From an uncultured Oscillospiraceae bacterium (lineage in GTDB: Bacteria; Bacillota; Clostridia; Oscillospirales; Oscillospiraceae), in the NCBI GenBank assembly GCA_934660965.1, contig CAKUIM010000002.1, positions 62,001 through 126,000 of the forward strand: 64,000 nt of DNA, read 5' to 3'. A program made the position numbers and the translations under genes. Below the pieces are notes generated by a model, which saw only the letters and a program-made list of their open reading frames with translations, did no database searches and was not told the DNA's origin. Below, in pieces: positions 40,575 to 48,963 of the stretch. Position 1 is the first letter of the stretch. Each line of letters begins with the position of its first letter.

Positions 40575-41534
40575 ATGAAAAAAGGAACGAAGCTGGGCCT
40601 TTTGGGCCTGGCCGCCGGCGTAGGCACGCTGGGCAGCGCCGCCGCAGTGAACAACGGGCTCTATGCTCTTTATAATCAGGTCGTCACCCCCGCTCCCCGT
40701 GACCCGGCCAAGGAAAAGGACGAGCCCGCCGCCCAGCACGAGGGCCGGCTGTGGGCCCGGGCCGGGGAGGGCTTCCAGTCCGCCACCATCCAGTCGGTGG
40801 ACGGCTATGCCCTTTGGGCCGCCGTGGTCCCCGCCGCGAAGGAGACCCACCGCTGGGTCATCTGCATGCATGGCTTCAACGAGACCCACGAGGCCATGGG
40901 CGTCTACGGCAAGCGCTTCCACGAGCAGGGCTGGAACGTGCTGCTGCCCGACCAGCGCTGCTACGGCAGCAGCGAGGGCAACTATGTCTCCTGGGGCTTC
41001 CAGGAGCGGCTGGATTTGGTCAGCTGGATCTCCTACGTCACCCGGCGGGATGCCGACGCCCAGATTCTGCTGCTGGGCGTATCCATGGGCGCGGCCACGG
41101 TGCTCATGGCCACCGGCGGTGCCCTGCCCCGGAACGTGAAGGCCGCCGTGTCCGACTGCGCCTATTCCTCCATCGAGTCTGAAATCCGCCACGTCATCAG
41201 CACGTTCCACATCAAGGGCAGCCGCATCCCCGCGGTGATGCACGGCCCCGCCTTCTCCATGCTGCGCAAGACCATCCTGCGCAAGACGGATTTCGACCTG
41301 CGCACCGTCTCCCCCATCGACGCCGTGCGCAATTCCCAGACCCCCACCCTTTTCATCCACGGCGTGGAGGACACCTTTGTCCCCGCCCAGATGATGAGCA
41401 AGCTCTACCAGGCCGCCAAGTGCCCCAAGAGCTTTTTGTGGATTCCCGGCGCCGTCCACACCACCGCCGTGGGCACCGACCCGGAGCTCTACTGGGCCAC
41501 GGTAGACACCTTCATCGGCGGGTATTTCGAGTAA
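40575..41534 (+). CDS. alpha/beta hydrolase, membrane-anchored
   Basis: 319 residues from ATG 40575 (MKKGTKLGLLGLAAGVGTLG), which has TGGGAGG upstream. An N-terminal hydrophobic segment (residues 6-24) looks like an uncleaved signal anchor. The hydrolase fold has oxyanion strand CMHGFNETHEA, nucleophile serine in LGVSMGAATVL, acidic residue in HGVEDTFVP and histidine in PGAVHTTAVG. This is the pattern of the BaeS/FrsA-like extracellular-facing hydrolases of Firmicutes. Single-gene unit with its own terminator; substrate unknown. Confidence 0.88.
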   Translation: MKKGTKLGLLGLAAGVGTLGSAAAVNNGLYALYNQVVTPAPRDPAKEKDEPAAQHEGRLWARAGEGFQSATIQSVDGYALWAAVVPAAKETHRWVICMHGFNETHEAMGVYGKRFHEQGWNVLLPDQRCYGSSEGNYVSWGFQERLDLVSWISYVTRRDADAQILLLGVSMGAATVLMATGGALPRNVKAAVSDCAYSSIESEIRHVISTFHIKGSRIPAVMHGPAFSMLRKTILRKTDFDLRTVSPIDAVRNSQTPTLFIHGVEDTFVPAQMMSKLYQAAKCPKSFLWIPGAVHTTAVGTDPELYWATVDTFIGGYFE

Positions 41535-41550
41535 CCGCAAGTATAGATGC

Positions 41551-41585
41551 AAAAGCCGCCCCGGCTGCGCCGGGGCGGCTTTTTG
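41551..41585 (+). terminator. terminator of the hydrolase gene
   Basis: Fifteen-base-pair stem AAAAGCCGCCCCGGC/GCCGGGGCGGCTTTT with TGC loop. Confidence 0.9.
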
Positions 41586-41646
41586 ATAGAACCCCCGACG
41601 CGGAGCTGCCCGGCGGGGGCAGACACATCGGGGCCTGTTTTTCTTC

Positions 41647-43041
41647 TTAAAAATCTGCGTTGCCCACCGTGCGGGGATGCAGCTCCACGTCGCGGATGTT
41701 GGATACGCCGGTGAGGTACATCACCATCCGCTCGAAGCCCAGGCCGAATCCGGCATGGCGGCAGGAACCATAGCGGCGCAGGTCGAGATACCACCAGTAG
41801 TCCTTGGGGTCAAGGCCCAACTCGGCCATACGCGCCTCCAGCACGTCCAGCCGCTCCTCACGCTGGGAGCCGCCGATGATCTCGCCGATGCCGGGCACCA
41901 GGCAGTCGGCGGCGGCCACGGTCTTGCCGTCGTCATTCAGGCGCATATAGAACGCCTTGATCTCCTTAGGGTAGTCGGTGACGAACACGGGCTTTTTGTA
42001 CACCTGCTCGGTGAGGAAGCGCTCGTGCTCGGTCTGGAGGTCGCAGCCCCACTCCACCTTATAATCGAACTTGTCGTTATGGGCCTTGAGAATCTCCACC
42101 GCCTCGGTGTAGCTCACCCGGCCGAAGTCGGAGGTTGCCACGTGGCGCAGCCGCTCCACAAGGCCCTTGTCCACGAAGGAGTTGAAAAAGGCCATCTCGT
42201 CCGGGCACTTATCCATCACATAGTTGATGATATACTTGATCATGTCCTCGGCCAGGTCCATGTCGTCGTTGAGGTCGGCAAAGGCGATCTCCGGCTCGAT
42301 CATCCAGAACTCGGCGGCGTGGCGCTGGGTGTTGGAGTTCTCCGCCCGGAAGGTGGGCCCGAAGGTGTAGACCGAGCCGAAGGCCATGGCGAAGTTCTCG
42401 CAGTTGAGCTGGCCGGACACGGTGAGGTTGGCCCGCTTGCCGAAGAAGTCCTTGGAGTAGTCCACGCTCCCGTCGGGCAGGCGGGGCGGATTGGCGATGT
42501 CAAGGGTGGTCACCTCGAACATCTCGCCGGCGCCCTCGCAGTCGGAGGCGGTGATGATGGGGGTGTGGACGTAGACAAAGCCCCGGTCCTGGAAGAAGCA
42601 GTGGATGGCGTGGGCCGCCACCGAGCGCACCCGGAACACCGCGGAAAAGAGGTTGGTGCGGGGGCGCAGATGCTGGATGGTGCGCAGATACTCCACCGAG
42701 TGGCGCTTTTTCTGAAGGGGATAGTCCGGGGTGGACGTCCCCTCCACCGCGATGGACGCCGCCTTGATCTCCAGAGGCTGCTTGGCCTGGGGGGTGAGCA
42801 CCACGGTGCCGGTGACGATAAGGGCCGCGCCCACGTTCTGCCCGGCGATCTCCTTGTAGTTGTCCAGCACCCCCGCGTCCATGACCACCTGCAAATTCTT
42901 GAAGCAGGAGCCGTCGTTGAGCTCGATAAAGCCGAAGGTTTTCATATCCCGGATGGTGCGGGCCCAGCCCATCACCGTAACGGTCCGGCCGTCCAGGCGC
43001 TCGCCGTCGGCAAACACGCTGGCAATGGTGATACGATCCAT
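41647..43041 (-). CDS. asnS: asparaginyl-tRNA synthetase
   Basis: 464 residues. N-terminal OB-fold anticodon domain (VTVMGWARTIRDMKTFGFIEL), class II motif 2 FRAENSNTQRHAAEFWMIEPE and motif 3 GFGLGFERMVMYLTG. The FRAENS form, rather than FRDED, points to Asn rather than Asp. AGAGGGGA precedes the ATG. Own promoter just upstream; no T-box is visible. Confidence 0.97.
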   Translation of the reverse strand: MDRITIASVFADGERLDGRTVTVMGWARTIRDMKTFGFIELNDGSCFKNLQVVMDAGVLDNYKEIAGQNVGAALIVTGTVVLTPQAKQPLEIKAASIAVEGTSTPDYPLQKKRHSVEYLRTIQHLRPRTNLFSAVFRVRSVAAHAIHCFFQDRGFVYVHTPIITASDCEGAGEMFEVTTLDIANPPRLPDGSVDYSKDFFGKRANLTVSGQLNCENFAMAFGSVYTFGPTFRAENSNTQRHAAEFWMIEPEIAFADLNDDMDLAEDMIKYIINYVMDKCPDEMAFFNSFVDKGLVERLRHVATSDFGRVSYTEAVEILKAHNDKFDYKVEWGCDLQTEHERFLTEQVYKKPVFVTDYPKEIKAFYMRLNDDGKTVAAADCLVPGIGEIIGGSQREERLDVLEARMAELGLDPKDYWWYLDLRRYGSCRHAGFGLGFERMVMYLTGVSNIRDVELHPRTVGNADF

Positions 43042-43111
43042 AGTCAGTCCCCTCTATTCTTTCAGCGATTCACGCCCCGGCCAAAGCCGCAGGGCGCGGA
43101 TAGTCTGCTTT

Positions 43112-43139
43112 AGTATACCATTTTTCCCGGATTTTGCAA
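43112..43139 (-). promoter_or_regulatory. asnS promoter
   Basis: Minus strand TTGCAA, 16-base spacer, TATACT. Confidence 0.7.
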
Positions 43140-43157
43140 GAGGCGGCAGGATTTCTC

Positions 43158-43187
43158 TTGACAAGGGGGCGGCTGGCATGCTATTCT
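43158..43187 (+). promoter_or_regulatory. promoter of the DUF3793-flavodoxin operon
   Basis: TTGACA, 18-base spacer, TATTCT. The first palindrome begins 10 bases after the -10 box, over the expected start of transcription. Confidence 0.7.
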
Positions 43188-43196
43188 GTTTTTGCA

Positions 43197-43261
43197 GTTA
43201 GCATACGCTAACTAACGGCGACCCCGTTATTCTTTTTGCCCAGTAGTTAGCTTTTGCTAAC
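43197..43261. promoter_or_regulatory. two GTTAGC-N4-GCTAAC operators
   Basis: Perfect palindromes GTTAGC-ATAC-GCTAAC (43197-43212) and GTTAGC-TTTT-GCTAAC (43246-43261), 49 bases apart, between promoter and first gene. A third copy lies before the ZIP transporter gene at 61036-61051. Expected to bind a repressor, probably metal-responsive. Confidence 0.75.
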
Positions 43262-43279
43262 CACCAGAAGGAGGCCCTC

Positions 43280-43840
43280 ATGGAACAAGCGGTACAACAG
43301 CTGGAGCGGGACCTGGTCTTCCACTGCGCCCCCTCCCTGTCCGGGCTCAAGCCGGCAGACCTCATCTCCTGGCGGTGCGCCCGGCAGGGCGCCGGGGCGG
43401 TGCTTGCCCGCTACCGCGCCCTTTTGGAGGGCCGGGGGGTGTGCCTGCGCTTGCTGCGGCGCCGGGGCGGGCAGTACCTGCTGCTGGTGTACCGGCCGGA
43501 GCTGCTGCGCGCCCGCCTTGCCCGGCCGGAGGTGGCGCAGATGCTTGCCCGGGCGGGCTACCCCGCCGGGATGGAGGCTATGCTGCGCACCCTTTCCCTG
43601 CGGCTGTCCGGCGAGGAGTTCCCCCACGAGATCGGGCTGTTCCTCGGCTATCCGCCGGAGGACGTGGAGGGGTTCTGCCGCAACAAGGGGCAGAACTGCA
43701 AGCTGTGCGGCCTGTGGAAGGTCTACGGCCGGGTGGACACGGCGGAAAAAATGTTCCGGCTGTACGCCCTGTGCCGGGAGCACCTCTATGGGCAGCTGGA
43801 GGCCGGAACCCCCTTCGCCCAGCTGCTGGAGGCGGTATGA
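43280..43840 (+). CDS. DUF3793 family protein
   Basis: 186 residues (MEQAVQQLERDLVFHCAPSL). Family features are the HCAP...LKPADLI start, a middle region LLVYRPELLRARL, and FPHEIGLFLGYPPEDVEGFC with cysteines in GQNCKLCGLWKVY. The family is common in Clostridia and usually sits next to flavodoxin and iron-uptake genes, as here. The C-x2-C pair and conserved histidines suggest metal or redox binding; no reaction is known. AGAAGGAGG precedes ATG. The flavodoxin gene follows 70 bases later. Confidence 0.88.
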   Translation: MEQAVQQLERDLVFHCAPSLSGLKPADLISWRCARQGAGAVLARYRALLEGRGVCLRLLRRRGGQYLLLVYRPELLRARLARPEVAQMLARAGYPAGMEAMLRTLSLRLSGEEFPHEIGLFLGYPPEDVEGFCRNKGQNCKLCGLWKVYGRVDTAEKMFRLYALCREHLYGQLEAGTPFAQLLEAV

Positions 43841-43910
43841 CCTTCCCGGGCATTTCCCAGCGAATTTCTGAAAACAAAAAATCAATCTAACAAAACTGGA
43901 GGCAACAACA

Positions 43911-44339
43911 ATGAGCAAAGCAGCAGTTATCTACTGGTCCATGGGCGGCAACACCGAGGCTATGGCCTTCGCCGTGGCCCAGGGTGCCCAGGAGGCCGGC
44001 CTGGAGACCGACATCCGCCAGGTCAGTGAGATTACCCCCGAGCAGGCCCTTGCATACGACGCCCTGGCCCTGGGCTGCCCGGCAATGGGCGCCGAGGTGC
44101 TGGAGGAGTCTGAATTCGAGCCCTTCTTCACCCGGCTGGAGGGCAGCCTGGGCGGCCGGAAGGTGGCCCTCTTCGGCTCCTACGGCTGGGGCGACGGCCA
44201 GTGGATGCGGGACTGGCAGGCGCGCGCCGAGGCCGCCGGCGCCCTTTTGTGCGGTGGCGAGGGCCTCATCGCCCACGAGGCGCCCGACGACGATGCCCTG
44301 GCCGCCTGCCGCGCCCTGGGCAGAAGTCTGGCCGAATAA
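43911..44339 (+). CDS. flavodoxin
   Basis: 142 residues, a short-chain flavodoxin. FMN phosphate loop YWSMGGNTEAMA (family pattern T/S-x-T-G-N-T), aromatic FMN-stacking loops ALGCPAMGAEVLEES and FGSYGWGDGQWM. CTGGAGG precedes ATG. Flavodoxins replace ferredoxin in low iron, which fits the palindromic operators upstream if the regulator senses iron. Confidence 0.93.
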   Translation: MSKAAVIYWSMGGNTEAMAFAVAQGAQEAGLETDIRQVSEITPEQALAYDALALGCPAMGAEVLEESEFEPFFTRLEGSLGGRKVALFGSYGWGDGQWMRDWQARAEAAGALLCGGEGLIAHEAPDDDALAACRALGRSLAE

Positions 44340-44388
44340 CAGCGATTAATTCTCTCCCCTTTCGTCACCACAGGTCCTGACACGCAAA

Positions 44389-44433
44389 GAAGAAGCCTCA
44401 CATGGCGCGCCATGCGAGGCTTCTTCGATTTTT
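44389..44433. terminator. bidirectional terminator
   Basis: Long palindrome: outer stem GAAGAAGCCTC/GAGGCTTCTTC around an inner CATGGCGCGCCATG, followed by GATTTTTATG. Between the convergent flavodoxin and kinase genes. Confidence 0.88.
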
Positions 44434-44439
44434 ATGGGT

Positions 44440-46383
44440 TTATGGGGTTTTCGGGCCCTGCCCGTCCTGCGGCGCCAGGGGCAGGGTCACGGTGGCCTTG
44501 AACAGATCCCCGTCGATGCTCACGTCAAACCGCCCGCCCTGAAGCTCGGTGAGGGACTGGGCAATGGACAGCCCCAGGCCCGACCCCTCGGTGGTGCGGG
44601 ACTCCTCCCCCCGGGCAAAGCGCTCCAGCAGGGCCTCCGGCGGCAGATTCAGCGCGTCCCGGGAGATGTTCTTCACCGACAGCTCCCCGCAGTCCGGATA
44701 GGCGCGGATCTCCACATAAATCCGCGTCCCGGAAAGGGCGTACTTGGCGCAGTTAGACAGGAGATTGTCCAGCACCCGCCACAGATGCCGCCCGTCCGCC
44801 CGGACCCACACCGCCTTCTCGGGGAAGGTGCGCACCACCCGCAGGCCGCTCTGGGCAAGGCGATCCTCATACTCGGCCAGGGCCTGCTCGCACAGCTCCG
44901 TAAGGCCGATGGGCTCCAGGCTCACCGTAAGGTTTCCGGTGGACGCCTTGGATGCCTCCACCAGGTCCTCGGTGAGCTTCTTGAGCCGCTGGCTCTTCCG
45001 GTCCAGCACATCCAGATACTCCCGCAGCTGCGGGTTTTCTACCGGCAGCTGCTTCATCAGCCCCACGTAGCTGATGATGGAGGTCAGGGGGGTCTTGAGG
45101 TCGTGGGAGACGTTGGTGATAAGCTCCGCCTTGAACCGCTCGGAGCGCATCCTGTCTTCCACCGCGTCCGAGATGGCCCGCCCCAGATTGTTGAGCTCGT
45201 CGGCGTGGCGGCGCAGGTCGGGCAGCATATGGGCGGTGTCGATATGATAGCCGGCGTTGCCGCCGATGATCTCCCGGGCGCCCTGGCGCAGGCGCTTCCA
45301 CTGGCAGGCCCACAGGCACAGATAGACGATGCACACCGCCGACCCCAGCAGCCACATCCACATAAGGTTCTCCGCCAGCACCAGGGTGAGGACGGTAAAG
45401 AACAGATAGCCCACGCCGGCAAGGGCCGACTTCCACACAAGGGGCAGGGCCTGCCCCACCCGGCGAAGCAGCCCCGCCAGAAAGGCGCACAGCCGCCAGA
45501 TCAGGGTGTTGCGCAGCAGGGTATGGGCCTTGCACCGGGCGCAGAAGGTCACAAGGGCACCGATGCCCAGCGCCGCAGCTGCCGCCACGACGGCGCCCAC
45601 CACCAGAAGCTGGAGGAACATGGGCGTCTCGCCGTAAAAGCCGCTGAAGCGCAGCCCCTCCCACACAAAGCCCAGCAGCAGGAAGGCGCACAGCCCCATG
45701 AGCACCAGCAGCAAATCCCCGGGGATGCGGTGGAACCAGTTCAGGGAGATGCCCTCCCGCCCCCGGCGGTGGCCGCAGCCCCAGCACAGGTAGACCGTCA
45801 GCACCAGCCCCGCGCCGGCGCACAGCAGCGTCTCTGCAAGGCGCGCGCCCCGCGCCGCCTTCCACTGGTTGAGCGACTCGTAGGCCCGCAGGTAGCAGTC
45901 GTCCACCGCCATGTCACCGTCCAGCCACAGCGCCAGCTCCAGCCACTGGGAGCTCCCGTCTGCCTCCCGGTAGGAGAACGACCCCCAATAGAGGCCCTGG
46001 GCCCGGGCGGGAACCGCCCCGGCAGCATTTCCGTAGCGCACCGCGCCGGCGCTGGAGCGGGCCTGCCAGCGCAGGTTGGTAGCGGAGGGGTCAAAGCGCT
46101 CCTCCAGGGCGGCCTGGGTCTGGCTCAGATAGGCGGAGAGCTCCTCCCCCAGGTCCCGGGCGTTGTAATACTCCAAAAGCTGCTGGAGCCGCGCGCAGTC
46201 GAGCTGCTCGAGGTACTGCACCGTGTACCCTTCCCCCGGCCCGGCGTCGTACCCGGCATACTCCCCCCAGAGGACGTCGTAGTTCATCAGCTGATACCAG
46301 CCCATGATGGCGGCGGCGGTAAAGCCGACCACCGCCATCATGAAGGCCAGGGCCTTCACGGCCGCGTTTTCTCTCCACTTCAT
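44440..46383 (-). CDS. multi-pass sensor histidine kinase
   Basis: 647 residues. TM1 about 10-30, an external domain of about 170 residues, then about six membrane segments (LLCAGAGLVLTVYLCWGC, DLLLVLMGLCAFLLLGF, LLVVGAVVAAAAALGIGALV and others) to near residue 370. HisKA has NVSHDLKTPLTSIIS and the ATPase domain has WRVLDNLLSNCAKYA and GSGLGLSIAQSLTELQGG. The large membrane part may itself sense a lipid or envelope state. Overlaps its response regulator by 4 bases. Confidence 0.93.
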   Translation of the reverse strand: MKWRENAAVKALAFMMAVVGFTAAAIMGWYQLMNYDVLWGEYAGYDAGPGEGYTVQYLEQLDCARLQQLLEYYNARDLGEELSAYLSQTQAALEERFDPSATNLRWQARSSAGAVRYGNAAGAVPARAQGLYWGSFSYREADGSSQWLELALWLDGDMAVDDCYLRAYESLNQWKAARGARLAETLLCAGAGLVLTVYLCWGCGHRRGREGISLNWFHRIPGDLLLVLMGLCAFLLLGFVWEGLRFSGFYGETPMFLQLLVVGAVVAAAAALGIGALVTFCARCKAHTLLRNTLIWRLCAFLAGLLRRVGQALPLVWKSALAGVGYLFFTVLTLVLAENLMWMWLLGSAVCIVYLCLWACQWKRLRQGAREIIGGNAGYHIDTAHMLPDLRRHADELNNLGRAISDAVEDRMRSERFKAELITNVSHDLKTPLTSIISYVGLMKQLPVENPQLREYLDVLDRKSQRLKKLTEDLVEASKASTGNLTVSLEPIGLTELCEQALAEYEDRLAQSGLRVVRTFPEKAVWVRADGRHLWRVLDNLLSNCAKYALSGTRIYVEIRAYPDCGELSVKNISRDALNLPPEALLERFARGEESRTTEGSGLGLSIAQSLTELQGGRFDVSIDGDLFKATVTLPLAPQDGQGPKTP

Positions 46384-47078
46384 CCGATCTTCTCCATTTT
46401 ATAGCCCAGGCCCCACACCACCTTGAGATATCGGGGGTCGGCGGGGTCGATCTCGATCTTCTCCCGCAGGTGCCGGATATGGACGGCCACCGTGTTCTCC
46501 GAGCCCAGGGCCGGGTCGTTCCACACCTGCTCGTAGATCTGGGCGGTGGAGTACACCCGCCCGGGGTTTTTCATCAAAAGGCGCAGGATGTTGTACTCAA
46601 TGGGGGTCAGGCTCACCCCTTCGCCGTCCACGGTGACGGCCTTGGCGTCGTCGTCGAGGACGATGGCGCCGTTGCGCAGCACGTTGTCCGGCTCCGCCGG
46701 GCCCTTGCCCCCCAGCAGGGTATAGCGGCGCAGCTGGCTCTTCACCCGGGCCAGCACCTCGATGGGGTTGAAGGGCTTTGTGATGTAGTCGTCCGCCCCG
46801 ATGTTCAGCCCCAGCACCTTGTCCGCGTCCTCGCCTTTGGCGGTGAGCAGGATGATGGGGATATTCCCCCGCTCCCGAAGCTTTGCCGTGGCCCGGATGC
46901 CGTCGAGCTTGGGCATCATCACATCCATGAGCACCAGGTCCGCCCCCTGCTGCTCCACCGCCGCGATGGCCTCCTCCCCGTTGCAGGCGGAGATGGTGCG
47001 GTAGCCCTCGCTGCTCAGGTAGATCTCCAGCGCAGAGACGATATCCCGGTCATCATCGCAGATCAGTATGGTATACAT
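46380..47078 (-). CDS. OmpR/PhoB-family response regulator
   Basis: 232 residues from ATG 47078 (MYTILICDDDRDIVSALEIYL), chosen for GCGGGAGGGA upstream. Phospho-acceptor in LVLMDVMMPKLDG, TAKG and TKPFNPIEV complete the receiver; winged helix with LTPIEYNILRLLMKNPGRVYS and HIRHLREKIEIDP. VWGLGYK ends the wing. First gene of a two-gene unit. CCATTAAG occurs twice upstream (47124-47131 and 47158-47165) and might be its own binding site. Confidence 0.93.
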   Translation of the reverse strand: MYTILICDDDRDIVSALEIYLSSEGYRTISACNGEEAIAAVEQQGADLVLMDVMMPKLDGIRATAKLRERGNIPIILLTAKGEDADKVLGLNIGADDYITKPFNPIEVLARVKSQLRRYTLLGGKGPAEPDNVLRNGAIVLDDDAKAVTVDGEGVSLTPIEYNILRLLMKNPGRVYSTAQIYEQVWNDPALGSENTVAVHIRHLREKIEIDPADPRYLKVVWGLGYKMEKIG

Positions 47079-47108
47079 AGTCGGTCCCTCCCGCCGGGTG
47101 TTTTCTCT

Positions 47109-47137
47109 ATCATACAAAAAAGGCCATTAAGATGCAA
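47109..47137 (-). promoter_or_regulatory. promoter of the two-component unit
   Basis: Minus strand TTGCAT, 17-base spacer, TATGAT. Confidence 0.7.
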
Positions 47138-47172
47138 CGGCGCAAGCCCTTAAAAAACCATTAAGGCCCGCA

Positions 47173-47208
47173 CAAAAAAGGGCGCGCACCGCATAGGCAG
47201 TGCGCGCC
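47173..47208 (-). terminator. terminator of the DUF1846 gene
   Basis: Nine-base-pair stem GGCGCGCAC/GTGCGCGCC followed on the minus strand by CTTTTTTGTG. Confidence 0.75.
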
Positions 47209-47217
47209 GGGAGGTTT

Positions 47218-48705
47218 TTATCTGTGGAAGAGGCAGTTGGTCTGATACCGGGGGGAGCAGGTGAGCTGCAGGCCCAGCTTTGCATAGATGCCGCTGTCCG
47301 CCCCCGAGAGGATGACGGAGGAATGGGCCTGGCAGCCCCGCAGCGCCGCCAGGCACTCCAGCGCCCGGGCCGCCAGCGGGTCGGTGGCGGCGGAGATGGC
47401 AAGGGCGATGAGGGTCTCGTCGCTGTGGAGACGGGGGTTGTGGCTGCCCAGATGGCGCACCTTGACCGACTGGATGGGCTCGATGGCCTGGCGGGAAATG
47501 AGATGGGTCTCCTTGCCGATGCCGGCCAGGGCCTTGAGGGCGTTCAAAAGGGCGGCGCTGGACGCGCCCATGAGGTCGCTGGTCTTTCCGGTGACGATCT
47601 CGCCGCCGGGCAGCTCGATGGCGGCGGCCGGCTCCCCGGTCTGCTCGGCCCGGCGGTTTGCCGCGGCAATCACGGGGCGCAGCTCCCCGGTGACGCCCGC
47701 CTGCTTCATCAGCAGCTCCAGCTTATAGATAATCTCGTCGCTGCCCTGGCCCCGGCGGCGGTCGCACAGGGCGGTATAGTAGCGCCGGATGATCTCCTGC
47801 CGGGCGGCGGCGCACACCACGGCGTCATCCACAATGCAGTTGCCCGCCATGTTCACCCCCATGTCCGTGGGGGACTGATAGGGGCTCTCACCGATGATCT
47901 GGCGGAAGATGGCCGCCAGCACGGGGAACACCTCCACATCCCGGTTGTAGTTCACCGTGGTCTTGCCGTAGGCCTGGAGGTGGAAGGGGTCGATCATGTT
48001 CACATCGTTGAGGTCGGCGGTGGCCGCCTCATAGGCCAGGTTCACCGGGTGCTGAAGGGGCAGGTTCCACACCGGGAAGGTCTCGAACTTGGCGTAGCCC
48101 GCCCGGACGCCCAGGCGGTGCTCGTGATAGAGCTGGGAAAGGCAGGTGGCCATCTTGCCCGAGCCCGGGCCGGGGGCGGTGACCACCACCAGGGGCCGCT
48201 GGGTGCGGATATAATCGTTCTTGCCGAAGCCGTCCTCGCTGACGATGTAGGATATGTTGTGGGGATAGCCCGGAATGGGGTAGTGCAGGTAGACCCTGAT
48301 GCCCAGGGCCTCCAGCCGGCGGCGGAAGGCGTCGGCCGCGCTCTGGCCGGCGTACTGGGTAATGGCCACGCTGCCCACATAAAGGCCCTTCTCCCGGAAG
48401 GTGTCGATCATGCGCAGCACGTCCTCATCGTAGGTGATGCCAAGGTCGCCCCGCACCTTATTCTGCTCGATGGCGGCGGCATTGATGGCAATGACGATCT
48501 CCACGCTCTCCCGCAGCTCCAGCAGCATGCGGATCTTGCTGTCCGGGGCAAAGCCCGGCAGCACCCGGGCGGCGTGGTGGTCGTCAAAGAGCTTGCCGCC
48601 GAATTCCAGATACAGCTTGCCGCCGAACTGCTCAATCCGCTCCCGGATCTTCTCCGACTGCAGCTCCAGGTATTTTTTATTGTCAAATCCAATCTCTGTG
48701 GGCAT
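47218..48705 (-). CDS. DUF1846 (UPF0371) family protein
   Basis: 495 residues from MPTEIGFDNKKYLELQSEKI at 48705; the ribosome site CGGGGAA is weak. The full family length is present, including GGKLYLEFGGKLFDDHHAARVLPGF, a glycine-rich phosphate-type loop TAPGPGSGKMATCLSQLYHE and LHSDETLIALAISAA. Structures of the family show a P-loop-like domain; the reaction is not established. Conserved in many lactobacilli and clostridia as a single gene. It is divergent from nadE. Confidence 0.92.
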   Translation of the reverse strand: MPTEIGFDNKKYLELQSEKIRERIEQFGGKLYLEFGGKLFDDHHAARVLPGFAPDSKIRMLLELRESVEIVIAINAAAIEQNKVRGDLGITYDEDVLRMIDTFREKGLYVGSVAITQYAGQSAADAFRRRLEALGIRVYLHYPIPGYPHNISYIVSEDGFGKNDYIRTQRPLVVVTAPGPGSGKMATCLSQLYHEHRLGVRAGYAKFETFPVWNLPLQHPVNLAYEAATADLNDVNMIDPFHLQAYGKTTVNYNRDVEVFPVLAAIFRQIIGESPYQSPTDMGVNMAGNCIVDDAVVCAAARQEIIRRYYTALCDRRRGQGSDEIIYKLELLMKQAGVTGELRPVIAAANRRAEQTGEPAAAIELPGGEIVTGKTSDLMGASSAALLNALKALAGIGKETHLISRQAIEPIQSVKVRHLGSHNPRLHSDETLIALAISAATDPLAARALECLAALRGCQAHSSVILSGADSGIYAKLGLQLTCSPRYQTNCLFHR

Positions 48706-48800
48706 AGTTTTCCCCGGCGCGCCCTCTCCCCCGACGCGCCTTCCTCCCTTTCTCTCTGTGCTCTCTTCTCTCTTTGCCCCGCGGGGCATCACTTCGGGTT

Positions 48801-48829
48801 ATTCTATCACAACCCCCGCCCGCGCACAA
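48801..48829 (-). promoter_or_regulatory. DUF1846 gene promoter
   Basis: Minus strand TTGTGC, 17-base spacer, TAGAAT. Confidence 0.6.
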
Positions 48830-48897
48830 GGCCCGCCCCGGCCATTTTTCTCCCCCACCCCCAATTTTCCTCCCCGTGCATTTCCCCGGCCTGCGCC

Positions 48898-48926
48898 TTG
48901 CATTTTCCAAAAAATTAGGGTATCAT
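48898..48926 (+). promoter_or_regulatory. nadE promoter
   Basis: TTGCAT, 17-base spacer, TATCAT, about 38 bases before the start codon. Confidence 0.75.
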
Positions 48927-48963
48927 AGCAGTGCTTTCCCGGTTTGAAAGGAGGAGCGCAATT

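Noticed and set aside
43197..43261. DtxR/IdeR-type iron box
   Set aside because: The IdeR consensus has adjacent half-sites (GTTAGSCTAAC); the 4-base spacer here does not fit, so the regulator was left unnamed.
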